Below are positions 14,202-21,683 of a DNA stretch of 29,841 bases, in pieces. How positions within the stretch are numbered: the stretch's first letter is position 1; every line of letters starts with the position of its first letter. Where the stretch lies: positions 1 to 29,841 of IMG/VR virus record IMGVR_UViG_3300040751_002789. One strand, 5' to 3'. The position numbers were made by a program, and so were the translations under genes. This DNA is from a virus. The notes below the pieces were generated by a model, which saw only the letters and a program-made list of their open reading frames with translations, made no database searches and was not told where the DNA came from.

Positions 14202-14474
14202 ATGGACATTGCGAATTTAGTTAATGAGTACGGATTTCCTGCTGTGATGGTGGTAGGACTTGGGTACTTTGTATATTTTGTTTGGAGGTTTGTAAACGAC
14301 AAGCTTCAGCCGGAAATTGATAAGCAACACATGGCTTTGATTAGGTTAATTGATAGAATGAGAATGCTTGACCAAGATCTTATAAGATTACAACAAAAGG
14401 TTGATGTTGTTCTTAAGTATAAAGAAATAGAAGAATTGAAGAAAAAAGGTGAGAAAGATGGACAACAAGACTGA
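14202..14474 (+). CDS. Small membrane protein with coiled-coil tail, 90 aa
   Basis: A hydrophobic helix at about residues 10-31 (YGFPAVMVVGLGYFVYFVW) is followed by a long charged helix with a coiled-coil pattern (RLIDRMRMLDQDLIRLQQK). The layout resembles BhlA/UviB-type holin-like peptides, but the position before csgF makes a secretion-linked role equally possible. It starts 4 nt after the previous stop and overlaps the next ATG by 17 nt. The first 30 residues of this protein and of its upstream neighbour look alike (G-(L/F)-P before the helix), suggesting duplication. Confidence 0.72.
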   Translation: MDIANLVNEYGFPAVMVVGLGYFVYFVWRFVNDKLQPEIDKQHMALIRLIDRMRMLDQDLIRLQQKVDVVLKYKEIEELKKKGEKDGQQD

Positions 14475-14970
14475 TAAAGCTTTATTAGGAATAGGTTGGG
14501 TTATTGTAATAATGTATCTGTTTTTAGCAGCAGGTAAAGCATACGGAGAACCTATCGTACATAAGTTTAAAAATCCAAGTTTCAGCGGTGTTGGAACTGG
14601 TGCTCATTATCTCACTATCGAGAATCAAGAACATACAAGAAAGAAAGCAATCAGAGATGCATTAGATGCAGCTGAACGTGCAGCACAAAGAGAATTGGAC
14701 AATTCAACGTTATCAAAGTTTATAAGAAACCTTGAGAGTAGAATTTATGCTCAGTTAGCAAAACAGTTGGTGGACAATATGTTCTCTAACGATAACGCAG
14801 TAAGGTTTGGATCTTTTGTTTTAGAAGGTTCAACAGTAACATATGAAGTTATTACAAATGCAGACGGTACAGAATTTATTAAGATGACAATTGTAGATGA
14901 AGATGGTACGACAACTGTTATTGAGATTCCGATAGGAACAGGAAACTTTGGAAGCGATCCAAATGGCTAA
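14458..14970 (+). CDS. csgF: Curli assembly factor CsgF-like protein
   Basis: 170 residues (E. coli CsgF is 138). CsgF binds the outer lip of the CsgG pore and couples secretion to amyloid nucleation. Matching parts are HKFKNPSFSG at residues 35-44 (the CsgF FxNPxFGG element that inserts in the pore), STLSKFIRNLESRIYAQLAK at 83-102, and the C-terminal beta segment FGSFVLEGSTVTYEV followed by MTIVDEDGTTTVIEIP. A hydrophobic signal segment spans residues 9-29. ATG at 14458 follows AAGGTGAG; the GTG at 14449 is less likely. It overlaps csgG by 8 nt. The match is in motif order rather than close identity, but the csgG neighbour makes it firm. Confidence 0.85.
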   Translation: MDNKTDKALLGIGWVIVIMYLFLAAGKAYGEPIVHKFKNPSFSGVGTGAHYLTIENQEHTRKKAIRDALDAAERAAQRELDNSTLSKFIRNLESRIYAQLAKQLVDNMFSNDNAVRFGSFVLEGSTVTYEVITNADGTEFIKMTIVDEDGTTTVIEIPIGTGNFGSDPNG

Positions 14971-15907
14971 ATTATTATCCGCACTCCTCTCAACATTAAT
15001 TTTAGCAAGTTGTGCGCAAATGCCGCAGTGGTCAGAAGGACCTGCGAACTGTGAATACGGTGAAGGTAAGTATGCGCAAGGATTTAATAAAGTTAGAGAT
15101 GAAAATGGAGATGGCTTAGTAATTGATAAAATCAAAACAGGTACTCGTAAATATATTGAGACAAAACAAATATGTGTAGAGCAACCTGAAGTTGTAAAGT
15201 TACCTTCATACATTGATTTACTGAATTTACCACCTGCAGAAAATATGCCTGTGGTTGCTGTTTACAATTTTATAGATAAAACAGGACAAAGAAAAGATTC
15301 ACAGACAGGACAAAGTTTTTCAACTGCTGTGACTCAAGGTGGAACAGAATTATTAATAGACGCTCTGAAAACAGCAGGTGGGGGAACTTGGTTTAGAGTT
15401 GTAGAAAGACAAGGGATTGATGCTCTTGTTAGAGAAAGACAGATTATTCGTTCAGGTCGTGATGAAGCGGCGAAGAAACTGGGCGAAGAACCAAAAGGTG
15501 TTGGACCTTTATTATTCGCAGGAATGATTATTGAGGGCGGCATCATAGGTTATGATAGTAATGTAAAGACCGGAGGCCGAGGAGCTAGAACTTTAGGTAT
15601 TAGCTTTAGCCGTCAGTATCGTCAAGATGTAGTCACAGTATCTGTGCGTGCAGTTTCGGTTCTTACAGGTGAGATATTATTAAATGTCCAAGCAAAGAAA
15701 TCAATCTTGAGCTACGGTTCAGGAGGAGACGTCTTCCGCTTTATAGAGCAAGGTACTCAATTGATTGAATATGAGGACGGGATTGGAAATAATGAGAGTG
15801 TGACATATGCAGTACGAACAGCAATTGAAGCTGCAGTACTAGAGATGGTATACCAGGGCGACGAACGTGGCTTCTGGACTATTAACAATAAAATAGAGGA
15901 AGAATAA
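14963..15907 (+). CDS. csgG: Curli secretion channel lipoprotein CsgG
   Basis: 314 residues (E. coli CsgG is 277). CsgG is a nonameric outer-membrane lipoprotein pore that exports curli subunits. Residues 1-17 are a lipoprotein signal with lipobox LASC, Cys17 being the lipidated residue. The core carries the family signatures: VVAVYNFIDKTGQR (97-110), WFRVVERQGIDALVRERQII (143-162), IIEGGIIGYDSNVKTGGRGA (189-208, a pore region hallmark), QDVVTVSVRAVSVLTGEIL (221-239) and KKSILSYG. Compared with E. coli there are about 60 extra residues between the lipid anchor and the core, containing two further Cys (30 and 71). All core elements are intact, so a functional channel is expected. It overlaps csgF upstream and by one base (TAATG) the curlin gene downstream. 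Confidence 0.95.
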   Translation: MAKLLSALLSTLILASCAQMPQWSEGPANCEYGEGKYAQGFNKVRDENGDGLVIDKIKTGTRKYIETKQICVEQPEVVKLPSYIDLLNLPPAENMPVVAVYNFIDKTGQRKDSQTGQSFSTAVTQGGTELLIDALKTAGGGTWFRVVERQGIDALVRERQIIRSGRDEAAKKLGEEPKGVGPLLFAGMIIEGGIIGYDSNVKTGGRGARTLGISFSRQYRQDVVTVSVRAVSVLTGEILLNVQAKKSILSYGSGGDVFRFIEQGTQLIEYEDGIGNNESVTYAVRTAIEAAVLEMVYQGDERGFWTINNKIEEE

Positions 15908-16641
15908 TGAAAAGAATATTAGGCCTATCTTTATTATGTTTATTCTCTTTCAACAATGTAGCATTCGCACAAGCGACTGACGATAATGAAATCAACATCG
16001 AACAAGATGGTGATACTCTTACTTTGTATATCGACCAATATGGTTACGGTAACAAAATTGGGTTAGATGATTTTTCGTCAAGCTCAAGCGCTATGCCAAT
16101 TACAGGTTCATCGTTAACTTTTAACATTGACCAAATTGGTAACGAAAACTTATTATTCGGAACATACATAGGTGACAGTACAACTGCTAACTTATTATGG
16201 ACTGGAGATTCTAACATTTGGGATTGGAACGTAGGTTATGTTGGTTCATCGGATAGTTCAACATTTGATGTTGACTTTACTGGTGATTCTAACACTATGG
16301 ACTTTGACCAAGGTTATAATGCAAGTGCTGAAAGATTAGATTTTGATTTAACAGTTATTGGAGACAGTAACATTTTTGATGTCGACATTGATGTTGACGA
16401 CGCAATTTGGAATTTTGATATTACTGGTGGAAGTAATAATATCAAGACATTACAGAAAGACGGAGCGGAGCATGAAATTAACGTGACTCACGTTGGTTCT
16501 TCTGCTGATATTGATATTAACCAAATCAGTGGTACTTGTCCAACAGGTGTAACTACTTGTAATGGAATAATCACTTTGGACATAGATTCTGAAAATGCGA
16601 CAATTCAAATTAATCAGAAAGACAGTTCAAACGATTCGTAA
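15907..16641 (+). CDS. Exported curlin-like repeat protein, 244 aa
   Basis: A Sec signal peptide (residues 1-22, ending AFAQA) is followed by eight or so repeats of about 22 residues alternating hydrophobic and polar positions with Asn/Gln/Gly/Asp turns, e.g. INIEQDGDTLTLYIDQYGYG (30-48) and later GDSNIWDWNVGYVG, GDSNTMDFDQGY, GDSNIFDVDI. This is the pattern of CsgA/CsgB curlin amyloid repeats, more acidic and aromatic than E. coli CsgA. Cys211 and Cys218 form a possible disulfide near the C-terminus. As the gene is coupled to csgG (TAATG), the product is the likely cargo of the channel. Whether it is the fibre subunit or the nucleator cannot be told from sequence. Confidence 0.82.
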   Translation: MKRILGLSLLCLFSFNNVAFAQATDDNEINIEQDGDTLTLYIDQYGYGNKIGLDDFSSSSSAMPITGSSLTFNIDQIGNENLLFGTYIGDSTTANLLWTGDSNIWDWNVGYVGSSDSSTFDVDFTGDSNTMDFDQGYNASAERLDFDLTVIGDSNIFDVDIDVDDAIWNFDITGGSNNIKTLQKDGAEHEINVTHVGSSADIDINQISGTCPTGVTTCNGIITLDIDSENATIQINQKDSSNDS

Positions 16642-17764
16642 TTTAATTCTGTGTTCGACACTGCTACTACTTTCGGGAGTGGCATTGTCGAGCTCGGATC
16701 CAATTGGAGCAATCGTTGAACATAAAGGTTCAGCTTCTTTAATTAGAGAAGCAGGTGAAGAGCTTGTTGTTTCTAGTGCATTTGTTCCAGAAGTTGAAAT
16801 GAACGACACAGCCGAAACTGAGAATGGCCGAATGCTTATTCAGTTCCTTGATAAAGCAGAACTCAGTTTAACAGAAAACACAAAAGTATACATAGACAAA
16901 GTATACTACGACCCAGATCCAAGTAAATCAAAAATGACAATGCGTATGGCATTAGGCACAGCTCGATTTGCGTCTGGTCGTTTAGGAATGGTCAATAAGA
17001 ATAACATTGACATTTCAACACCCACGGCAACAGTATCAGTTCGTGGAACAGATTTCACAACAACCATTGATGAGTTAGGAAGATCACTTGTAATACTCTT
17101 GCCTGACCAATATGGTAATCCTTCAGGTAGTATAGAGGTATCAAATCTTGGTGGTACAATTACCTTAGATGAAGCTTATGCTGCTACGATGGTAAGTAGC
17201 TTAGATACTCCTCCCACAAGACAAATTCAAATGCAAGGTATTACTCCTGCTATGATTGATAATATGTTTATTGTATCACCACCTCCTGAAGTGAAAGAAG
17301 CTATTGAGGAAGAATTGGCAGATGACGCAAATAAAGACCAAGGTTTGCTTGATATAGATTTCTTAGAGTTTGATGGATTAGATATTGATTATCTTGAGGA
17401 TGATGCATTAGAATTTACAGAGCTTGATATTGATTATCTTGATGTTGATTTTTTAACAGATGTATTGGACGTGGTTGAAGAATTAGTTAAAACAACAGTC
17501 AAGCTTGATGATAGTGCAATATCAGGTAGTTCGTTAGGAGCAGAATTACGTGGAGCAACTTTTGGATTAAATTCAGATTCACAATATAATATATTTGAAC
17601 AAAGCGGTAGAATAATATTCTTTAGAAACGTAGATGGAATTATACAAATTTCGTTAGCATCCGACGCATCCGTAAAGATTGACACTTCAGTTGACGGATA
17701 CGAAGGAATCATTGACCTTAACCAAGGGCAAAACTCTATTATTATAATCAGACAAGGAGGATAA
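16595..17764 (+). CDS. FecR-domain exported protein with acidic repeats, 389 aa
   Basis: An N-terminal signal or anchor (residues 14-33) leads to a FecR-type domain (about 38-160): KGSASLIREAGEELVV, then MLIQFLDKAELSLTENTKVY, then the hallmark TPTATVSVRGTDFTT at 142-156. FecR domains sit in the periplasm and relay or scaffold signals; they often accompany CHASE2 cyclases in bacterial operons. Residues 251-292 are short acidic repeats of the type L-D-I-D-(F/Y)-L, and the C-terminal 80 residues look curlin-like (IIDLNQGQNSIIIIRQGG). It overlaps the curlin gene by 47 nt. ATG at 16595 has no clear ribosome site, so translation is probably coupled. The repeats could bind calcium, but that is speculation. 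Confidence 0.8.
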   Translation: MRQFKLIRKTVQTIRNLILCSTLLLLSGVALSSSDPIGAIVEHKGSASLIREAGEELVVSSAFVPEVEMNDTAETENGRMLIQFLDKAELSLTENTKVYIDKVYYDPDPSKSKMTMRMALGTARFASGRLGMVNKNNIDISTPTATVSVRGTDFTTTIDELGRSLVILLPDQYGNPSGSIEVSNLGGTITLDEAYAATMVSSLDTPPTRQIQMQGITPAMIDNMFIVSPPPEVKEAIEEELADDANKDQGLLDIDFLEFDGLDIDYLEDDALEFTELDIDYLDVDFLTDVLDVVEELVKTTVKLDDSAISGSSLGAELRGATFGLNSDSQYNIFEQSGRIIFFRNVDGIIQISLASDASVKIDTSVDGYEGIIDLNQGQNSIIIIRQGG

Positions 17765-17767
17765 ATA
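17760..17767 (+). promoter_or_regulatory. Possible internal late promoter (GATAAATA)
   Basis: Matches NATAAATA with one change from the T4 box. Predicted +1 is 17773, the A of the next ATG, the same geometry as at 13888. It overlaps the upstream stop and sits next to the ribosome site AAGGAGG at 17754-17760, which would serve longer transcripts. Confidence 0.35.
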
Positions 17768-17772
17768 ATATT

Positions 17773-18558
17773 ATGAAAGACGAAAATGAAAAAAGAGCGT
17801 GGGAGATGTTTCGTAAATCAATCGGCCCACACATTTGGACTAGTAATGATTTATTCGTATTCTTTGGAATAGGATTGTTATTTGGTATTTTAATGACCTT
17901 ACCGTTAGTTGCTTTAGCAGATAATCTTATTACTATGGAACAGACAGGTGATAATCTAAATTTAGAGATTCAGCAATACGGTGCTGATAATGAAGTTAAA
18001 ATGTTAGACCAATATTCGTATATCAACGCATCGTCACTTGATTTATTAATTGTTCAGTATAATAACGAAGGAAATGATAATACGATTGTGTTTGATGAAA
18101 TCAGTGGAACAGGTAATGAATTTAAATTAGGTCAAGGTGTTGCTTTTGATAATACCACACAAGGTTGGAATTATAATGGCGCTGAAGGTGGTGGTCATTA
18201 TATGGAAATAGATTTATATGGTAATGATAACCACCTTCAGTGGCATCAAACAAATCAAACCGGTGCAACCGACGGACATGATTTTAACTTACATGTTGCT
18301 GGGTCTGATAATTGGATAGATGGAAGACAACAAGATTCAGGTGCAAAAGAAGCAAACATTACACTTTACAATTCAGACAATACTTTAACGTTCAGACAAA
18401 AAGGCACTAACGCAAACCACACAGCAAATATTACTTTAGACGGTATTTACGGAACGGATGCGCTTATCAGACAATTGGGTACAACCAATCAAACATATAA
18501 CTTATCAGTGGATTGTTATACAGTTGGTGGTTGCTCAGTAAGTGTGTTACAAGAATAA
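17773..18558 (+). CDS. Second exported curlin-like protein, 261 aa
   Basis: A long positively charged N-region (residues 1-27) precedes a hydrophobic core and a probable signal cleavage near LPLVALADN (44-51). The mature part has curlin-like repeats of about 22 residues: MEQTGDNLNLEIQQYGADNE, later DLYGNDNHLQWHQ, VAGSDNWIDGRQQ, LYNSDNTLTFRQKG, with a (G/S)-(D/N)-(D/N/S)-N turn each time. Cys248 and Cys254 lie near the C-terminus, at the same place as the Cys pair of the first curlin-like protein. AAGGAGG lies 12 nt before the ATG. It is probably a second CsgG substrate; the two proteins could act as the major and minor fibre subunits. Confidence 0.8.
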   Translation: MKDENEKRAWEMFRKSIGPHIWTSNDLFVFFGIGLLFGILMTLPLVALADNLITMEQTGDNLNLEIQQYGADNEVKMLDQYSYINASSLDLLIVQYNNEGNDNTIVFDEISGTGNEFKLGQGVAFDNTTQGWNYNGAEGGGHYMEIDLYGNDNHLQWHQTNQTGATDGHDFNLHVAGSDNWIDGRQQDSGAKEANITLYNSDNTLTFRQKGTNANHTANITLDGIYGTDALIRQLGTTNQTYNLSVDCYTVGGCSVSVLQE

Positions 18559-18564
18559 TGCAAG

Positions 18565-20610
18565 ATGCTTAAGCAATTAACAAAATGGTGGACTGTTTTA
18601 ATAACTATCACAGGCTTTGCTCTTTTATCAATAAATAATCCGTCAATAGTTCAAAGTATAGAGTATGCATATTATGATTCACTACAGCAGAATAAAGAAA
18701 AAGAGATTGTTGAAGAAATTGTCCTCGTCAACATCGACGAACGAGCAATCTCTGCCGAAGGTCAGTATCCGTGGCCTCGTGGTTCTGTTGCTGATTACAT
18801 ACGGAACGGTCCTGGCGACAGCTTATATGTTCTTAACGTAATATACTCTGAAGAAGATAGATTTAAAGAAGATCATTTACTCGCAGAAGCAATGGCAGAA
18901 AAAGCTGTTGTATTATCTTCTGCTCCCACTCAACAAACATCAGATGGAGTTGGCACCTTTGTAGGTGTTGCTACTTTCGGAGAACAAAATGAAAATTGGC
19001 TTTATAAATTCCCAGGGCTTTTATTCCCTATTGATGCTCTCAGTTCTTGGGCTTTTGGTGTTGGTGCCACCGTTGCTATCCCTGACCAACCCACCGGCGT
19101 CGTGCGAAGAGCTCCTTTGGTTATCAATGCAAATGGATTACAGTACCCCAGCTTGGCACTTGACACCCTTCGAGTGTACACAGGAGAACCAAGCTATCAA
19201 ATGAAAGTAGGCTCTAATGGAGTTGAATGGGTACGAATAGGAAAGCAAGATCCTATCACAACAAATAGTTTTGCTGAAATACCAATTGCCTTTTGGAATC
19301 AATTTCCATCGCAGTCAATAACAGAACCATTACCTAGTGGTAAAGTTTTAGTATTTGGAATAACCGCAGAAGGCTATTCTAATCCAGTACCAACCCCAAC
19401 GGGTGCAATGTATCCCCACGAAGTTCAAGCCCAGTTAATTCAGACCGTCCTCTCAGGCGTTCAAATAACGATTCCCGACTGGAAGCCAATATTTGAGCTT
19501 TTCTTTCTGGTCCTAGTAAGTCTAGGAATCCTTGTAGCGGTCTATGTTTTTCCCATAACTCTTGGGGTGATAACGAGTCTTCTTCTCGTTGGTTCCGGAT
19601 ACGGAGTGAGTCACTGGTTTTGGACTTCCTCATTAACCTTTGTTGATGCATCTTTGGTTTCATTAGCTTCCTTAGTGGTTTTTGCACAATCTTCATTCAA
19701 CAAATACTATTTAACATTTTTGGAGAAACGCGAAATCATGAAACAGTTCGCTGGTTATTGTTCTCCAGAAGTGGTTACTATTTTACAACAAAATCCTTCA
19801 CTTGTCAAGGACGGAATGAAAAAAGATGTAAGTATTGTATTCTCGGATCTTCGAGGATTTACTCCTTTAGGCGAAAGCTTTGGAGATGACGTTAAAGGAC
19901 TGACTACATTGATGAATGGTTATATGGATGCCATTACACAACCTGTTCTAGATGCAAATGGAATGATTATCAAATACATTGGAGACGCAAGTATGCATAT
20001 ACATAATGCTCCAATGGAAGATACCGACCACGCTAAAACTGCGGTGATGACTGGTATTAATATGTTACGAGCGGTAGAGAAATTTAATGAAGAGATTATT
20101 AAACAAGGTAGACCACCCATTGGTATGGGTGCTGGCATCAATAGCGGTCTTGGTTATGTTGGTGAAATGGGAAGTACATCACGACACAGTTACGACATTC
20201 TTGGAGATGCAGTATCAACTGCTGCAAGAATCGAGTCTAAATGTAAAGAATACGGATGTTTACTTTTATTAGGAGAAGAAACAGTTAGGAGATGTAATCC
20301 TGAAGAATTCCTTTTCTTAAAAGTAGATGATCTTGCTGTAAAAGGAAAATCAGTAGGAGTTGGTATATACACTGTACTAGACCTTAATAAAGATAAATAT
20401 ATTAAACCAGCAGAGATGCACGAAGCAATGCATTCAAATTATCAGAAACAAAATTTTGATAAAGCAATAAAAATATGTAATGACCTTATGGGTTGCTTTG
20501 AAGGACAAATGCAAGGTTATTACAAAATGTGGATTGAGCGTTGTGAATATATGAAAACGCAAGATCTGCCGAGGAACTGGGATGGAATTTTTATCGCGAC
20601 GACTAAGTAG
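18565..20610 (+). CDS. CHASE2-domain membrane adenylate cyclase, 681 aa
   Basis: An N-terminal membrane helix (about residues 8-24) is followed by a periplasmic CHASE2 sensor (30-305; hallmark IVLVNIDERAI, YPWPRG, later GKVLVFGIT), three helices (308-375) and a class III nucleotide cyclase domain (420-605). Metal-binding Asp428 (FSDLRGFT) and Asp474 (KYIGDA) are present. Lys470 and Asp544 match the adenine-selecting Lys/Asp pair, so cAMP is the expected product. Arg555 (transition state) is present, but the Asn normally four residues before it is Ser551 (GDAVSTAAR). A short helical tail follows. Cyclases are very unusual in phages. Its place after the FecR and curlin genes suggests it senses the periplasm or the secreted material. 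It overlaps the next gene by 29 nt. Confidence 0.92.
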   Translation: MLKQLTKWWTVLITITGFALLSINNPSIVQSIEYAYYDSLQQNKEKEIVEEIVLVNIDERAISAEGQYPWPRGSVADYIRNGPGDSLYVLNVIYSEEDRFKEDHLLAEAMAEKAVVLSSAPTQQTSDGVGTFVGVATFGEQNENWLYKFPGLLFPIDALSSWAFGVGATVAIPDQPTGVVRRAPLVINANGLQYPSLALDTLRVYTGEPSYQMKVGSNGVEWVRIGKQDPITTNSFAEIPIAFWNQFPSQSITEPLPSGKVLVFGITAEGYSNPVPTPTGAMYPHEVQAQLIQTVLSGVQITIPDWKPIFELFFLVLVSLGILVAVYVFPITLGVITSLLLVGSGYGVSHWFWTSSLTFVDASLVSLASLVVFAQSSFNKYYLTFLEKREIMKQFAGYCSPEVVTILQQNPSLVKDGMKKDVSIVFSDLRGFTPLGESFGDDVKGLTTLMNGYMDAITQPVLDANGMIIKYIGDASMHIHNAPMEDTDHAKTAVMTGINMLRAVEKFNEEIIKQGRPPIGMGAGINSGLGYVGEMGSTSRHSYDILGDAVSTAARIESKCKEYGCLLLLGEETVRRCNPEEFLFLKVDDLAVKGKSVGVGIYTVLDLNKDKYIKPAEMHEAMHSNYQKQNFDKAIKICNDLMGCFEGQMQGYYKMWIERCEYMKTQDLPRNWDGIFIATTK

Positions 20611-21211
20611 TTTATTACTAGGATTGCTTTTATTAGCAGTTCCAGTCTCAGGCTTTGTTCCAACGGACCCATTTATTTCTGAACTCTCAGAAGCACGAAA
20701 AGAACTTATTAGACTAGGACATACAGCTCCTTACAATCAATTAACAGCACAAAGAGTCGTTGTTGGTAAAGCAAGAATAATGTCAAATGGTGCAATTATT
20801 AATTTACCTCATGGTCCTGAGTTTGTTCCTACACTCAATCAATTACGATACGACCCAAAATGGCAAGTAAAAGAAGAACACAATTTTACAATAGACCACT
20901 GGACTGAAAGAGAAAAACGAATGATAGATATTTTATTTTTCTCTTCTCAAATACTTGATGTCTATTCAACTTATCGTGGATTAAAATATGATTGTATAAG
21001 CGAAGCAAATCCATTACTACCAAAAGTACCTGAGATACATGAAATGATAGGAATAAAACTTTTTGTTATTGGTGGACTTGGTGCTTTGTCATCTGATGAT
21101 GAAAATTTTTGGTATGGATGGAAACTTGCCTCAGGTTTAACAACAGGTGCAGTTACAGTAAATAACTTTAGGCTTTTAAGAAAAGCGCAAAGGCGCTGTC
21201 AAAGAAGATAA
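20582..21211 (+). CDS. Exported or membrane protein, DUF5658-like, 209 aa
   Basis: A signal-like segment at residues 9-24 is followed by about 85 polar residues and a C-terminal membrane part (about 115-195). The motif QILDVYSTYRGLKYDCISEA with NPLLPKVP resembles the D-x-x-(S/T)-T...E-x-N-P-L pattern of the DUF5658 family of small membrane proteins, function unknown. It is the last gene of the island, with its start inside the cyclase gene (29-nt overlap), so the two are probably expressed together. The final codons contain a small GC hairpin, AGCGC/GCGCT at 21184-21197, without a T-run. Confidence 0.72.
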   Translation: MEFLSRRLSSLLLGLLLLAVPVSGFVPTDPFISELSEARKELIRLGHTAPYNQLTAQRVVVGKARIMSNGAIINLPHGPEFVPTLNQLRYDPKWQVKEEHNFTIDHWTEREKRMIDILFFSSQILDVYSTYRGLKYDCISEANPLLPKVPEIHEMIGIKLFVIGGLGALSSDDENFWYGWKLASGLTTGAVTVNNFRLLRKAQRRCQRR

Positions 21212-21236
21212 AAAAAGGTGGCCTATTTTGACCACC
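21210..21236 (-). terminator. Rho-independent terminator of the minus-strand operon, also a plus-strand hairpin
   Basis: Seven-base-pair stem GGTGGCC (21217-21223)/GACCACC (21230-21236, one G-U) with a 6-nt loop. On the minus strand it is followed by seven T (21216-21210), a strong terminator. On the plus strand only CTTCTT follows, so it may slow rather than stop transcription of the island. Confidence 0.85.
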
Positions 21237-21264
21237 CTTCTTACCGGTTTGGATTGCACTCAGG

Positions 21265-21375
21265 TTATGCAATCGTACTTATGCTGTAAAACATCATTCC
21301 CATGAAAATGGAAACCAACAGACACTCGATACAGATTTCACTATTGAGAACAATCCGCTTTGCGAACGATCTCAT
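21265..21375 (-). CDS. Very small membrane protein, 36 aa
   Basis: A 36-codon gene with a strong ribosome site (AAAGGAGAGG, 3 nt before the ATG at its nearest end). It has a basic N-terminus (MRSFAKRIVLNSE) and a hydrophobic helix (about 15-34) containing two Cys. It ends just upstream of the minus-strand terminator at 21210-21236, which supports a transcript here. Function unknown. Confidence 0.55.
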   Translation of the reverse strand: MRSFAKRIVLNSEICIECLLVSIFMGMMFYSISTIA

Positions 21376-21562
21376 GTTCCTCTCCTTTGTATTGGTTACG
21401 AGTTTTTAATACATCCCTTTGGATGCCAGGGTTGAATCCAATACTTAAAGAATGTTCTTGTCCACCCTCGGGTGAAAAATCTACGTATTCCTTTAAATAG
21501 CATTTGGATTTACCCCTAATAGCGACAGGATGAATATACCAACTAACATTGATAATTCTAAG
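21341..21562 (-). pseudogene. Open frame without a start codon, 73 codons; possible gene remnant
   Basis: The frame is open from after TAG at about 21565 down to TAG at 21341-21343 and its translation looks protein-like, with KCYLKEYVDFSPEGGQEHSL and then SIGFNPGIQRDVLKTRNQY. There is no ATG, GTG or TTG in it. It could be a decayed gene, a product of frameshifting from the 31-codon gene, or chance. Low confidence. Confidence 0.28.
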
Positions 21563-21588
21563 CTATCTCTAAATTTTTCAAAGTTCAT
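21493..21588 (-). CDS. Possible very small membrane protein, 31 aa
   Basis: 31 codons: MNFEKFRDSLELS, then a hydrophobic helix LVGIFILSLLGV and a short end. A weak ribosome site (GAGATAA) precedes the ATG. It lies in the otherwise gene-free gap before the 36-codon gene on the same strand. Support is limited to layout and hydrophobic pattern. Confidence 0.38.
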   Translation of the reverse strand: MNFEKFRDSLELSMLVGIFILSLLGVNPNAI

Positions 21589-21597
21589 ATTTATCTC

Positions 21598-21627
21598 AAT
21601 TGTAAGAAAGACATTTTCCTTACAATT
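21598..21627. other. 9-bp perfect inverted repeat in the intergenic gap
   Basis: AATTGTAAG (21598-21606) pairs perfectly with CTTACAATT (21619-21627) around a 12-nt loop. Neither side is followed by a clear T-run. It could be a weak terminator or a processing site between the 58-codon gene and the small genes beyond. The surrounding 21628-21680 is nearly all A/T. Confidence 0.45.
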
Positions 21628-21683
21628 CTATATATACAAAAAATTTATAATGTATTATAATTTATGTAATATTTTTGTAATAT

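Noticed and set aside
19379-19696. Minus-strand open frame opposite the membrane part of the cyclase gene
   Set aside because: Basic, Leu-rich mirror of transmembrane coding sequence with no promoter or ribosome site.
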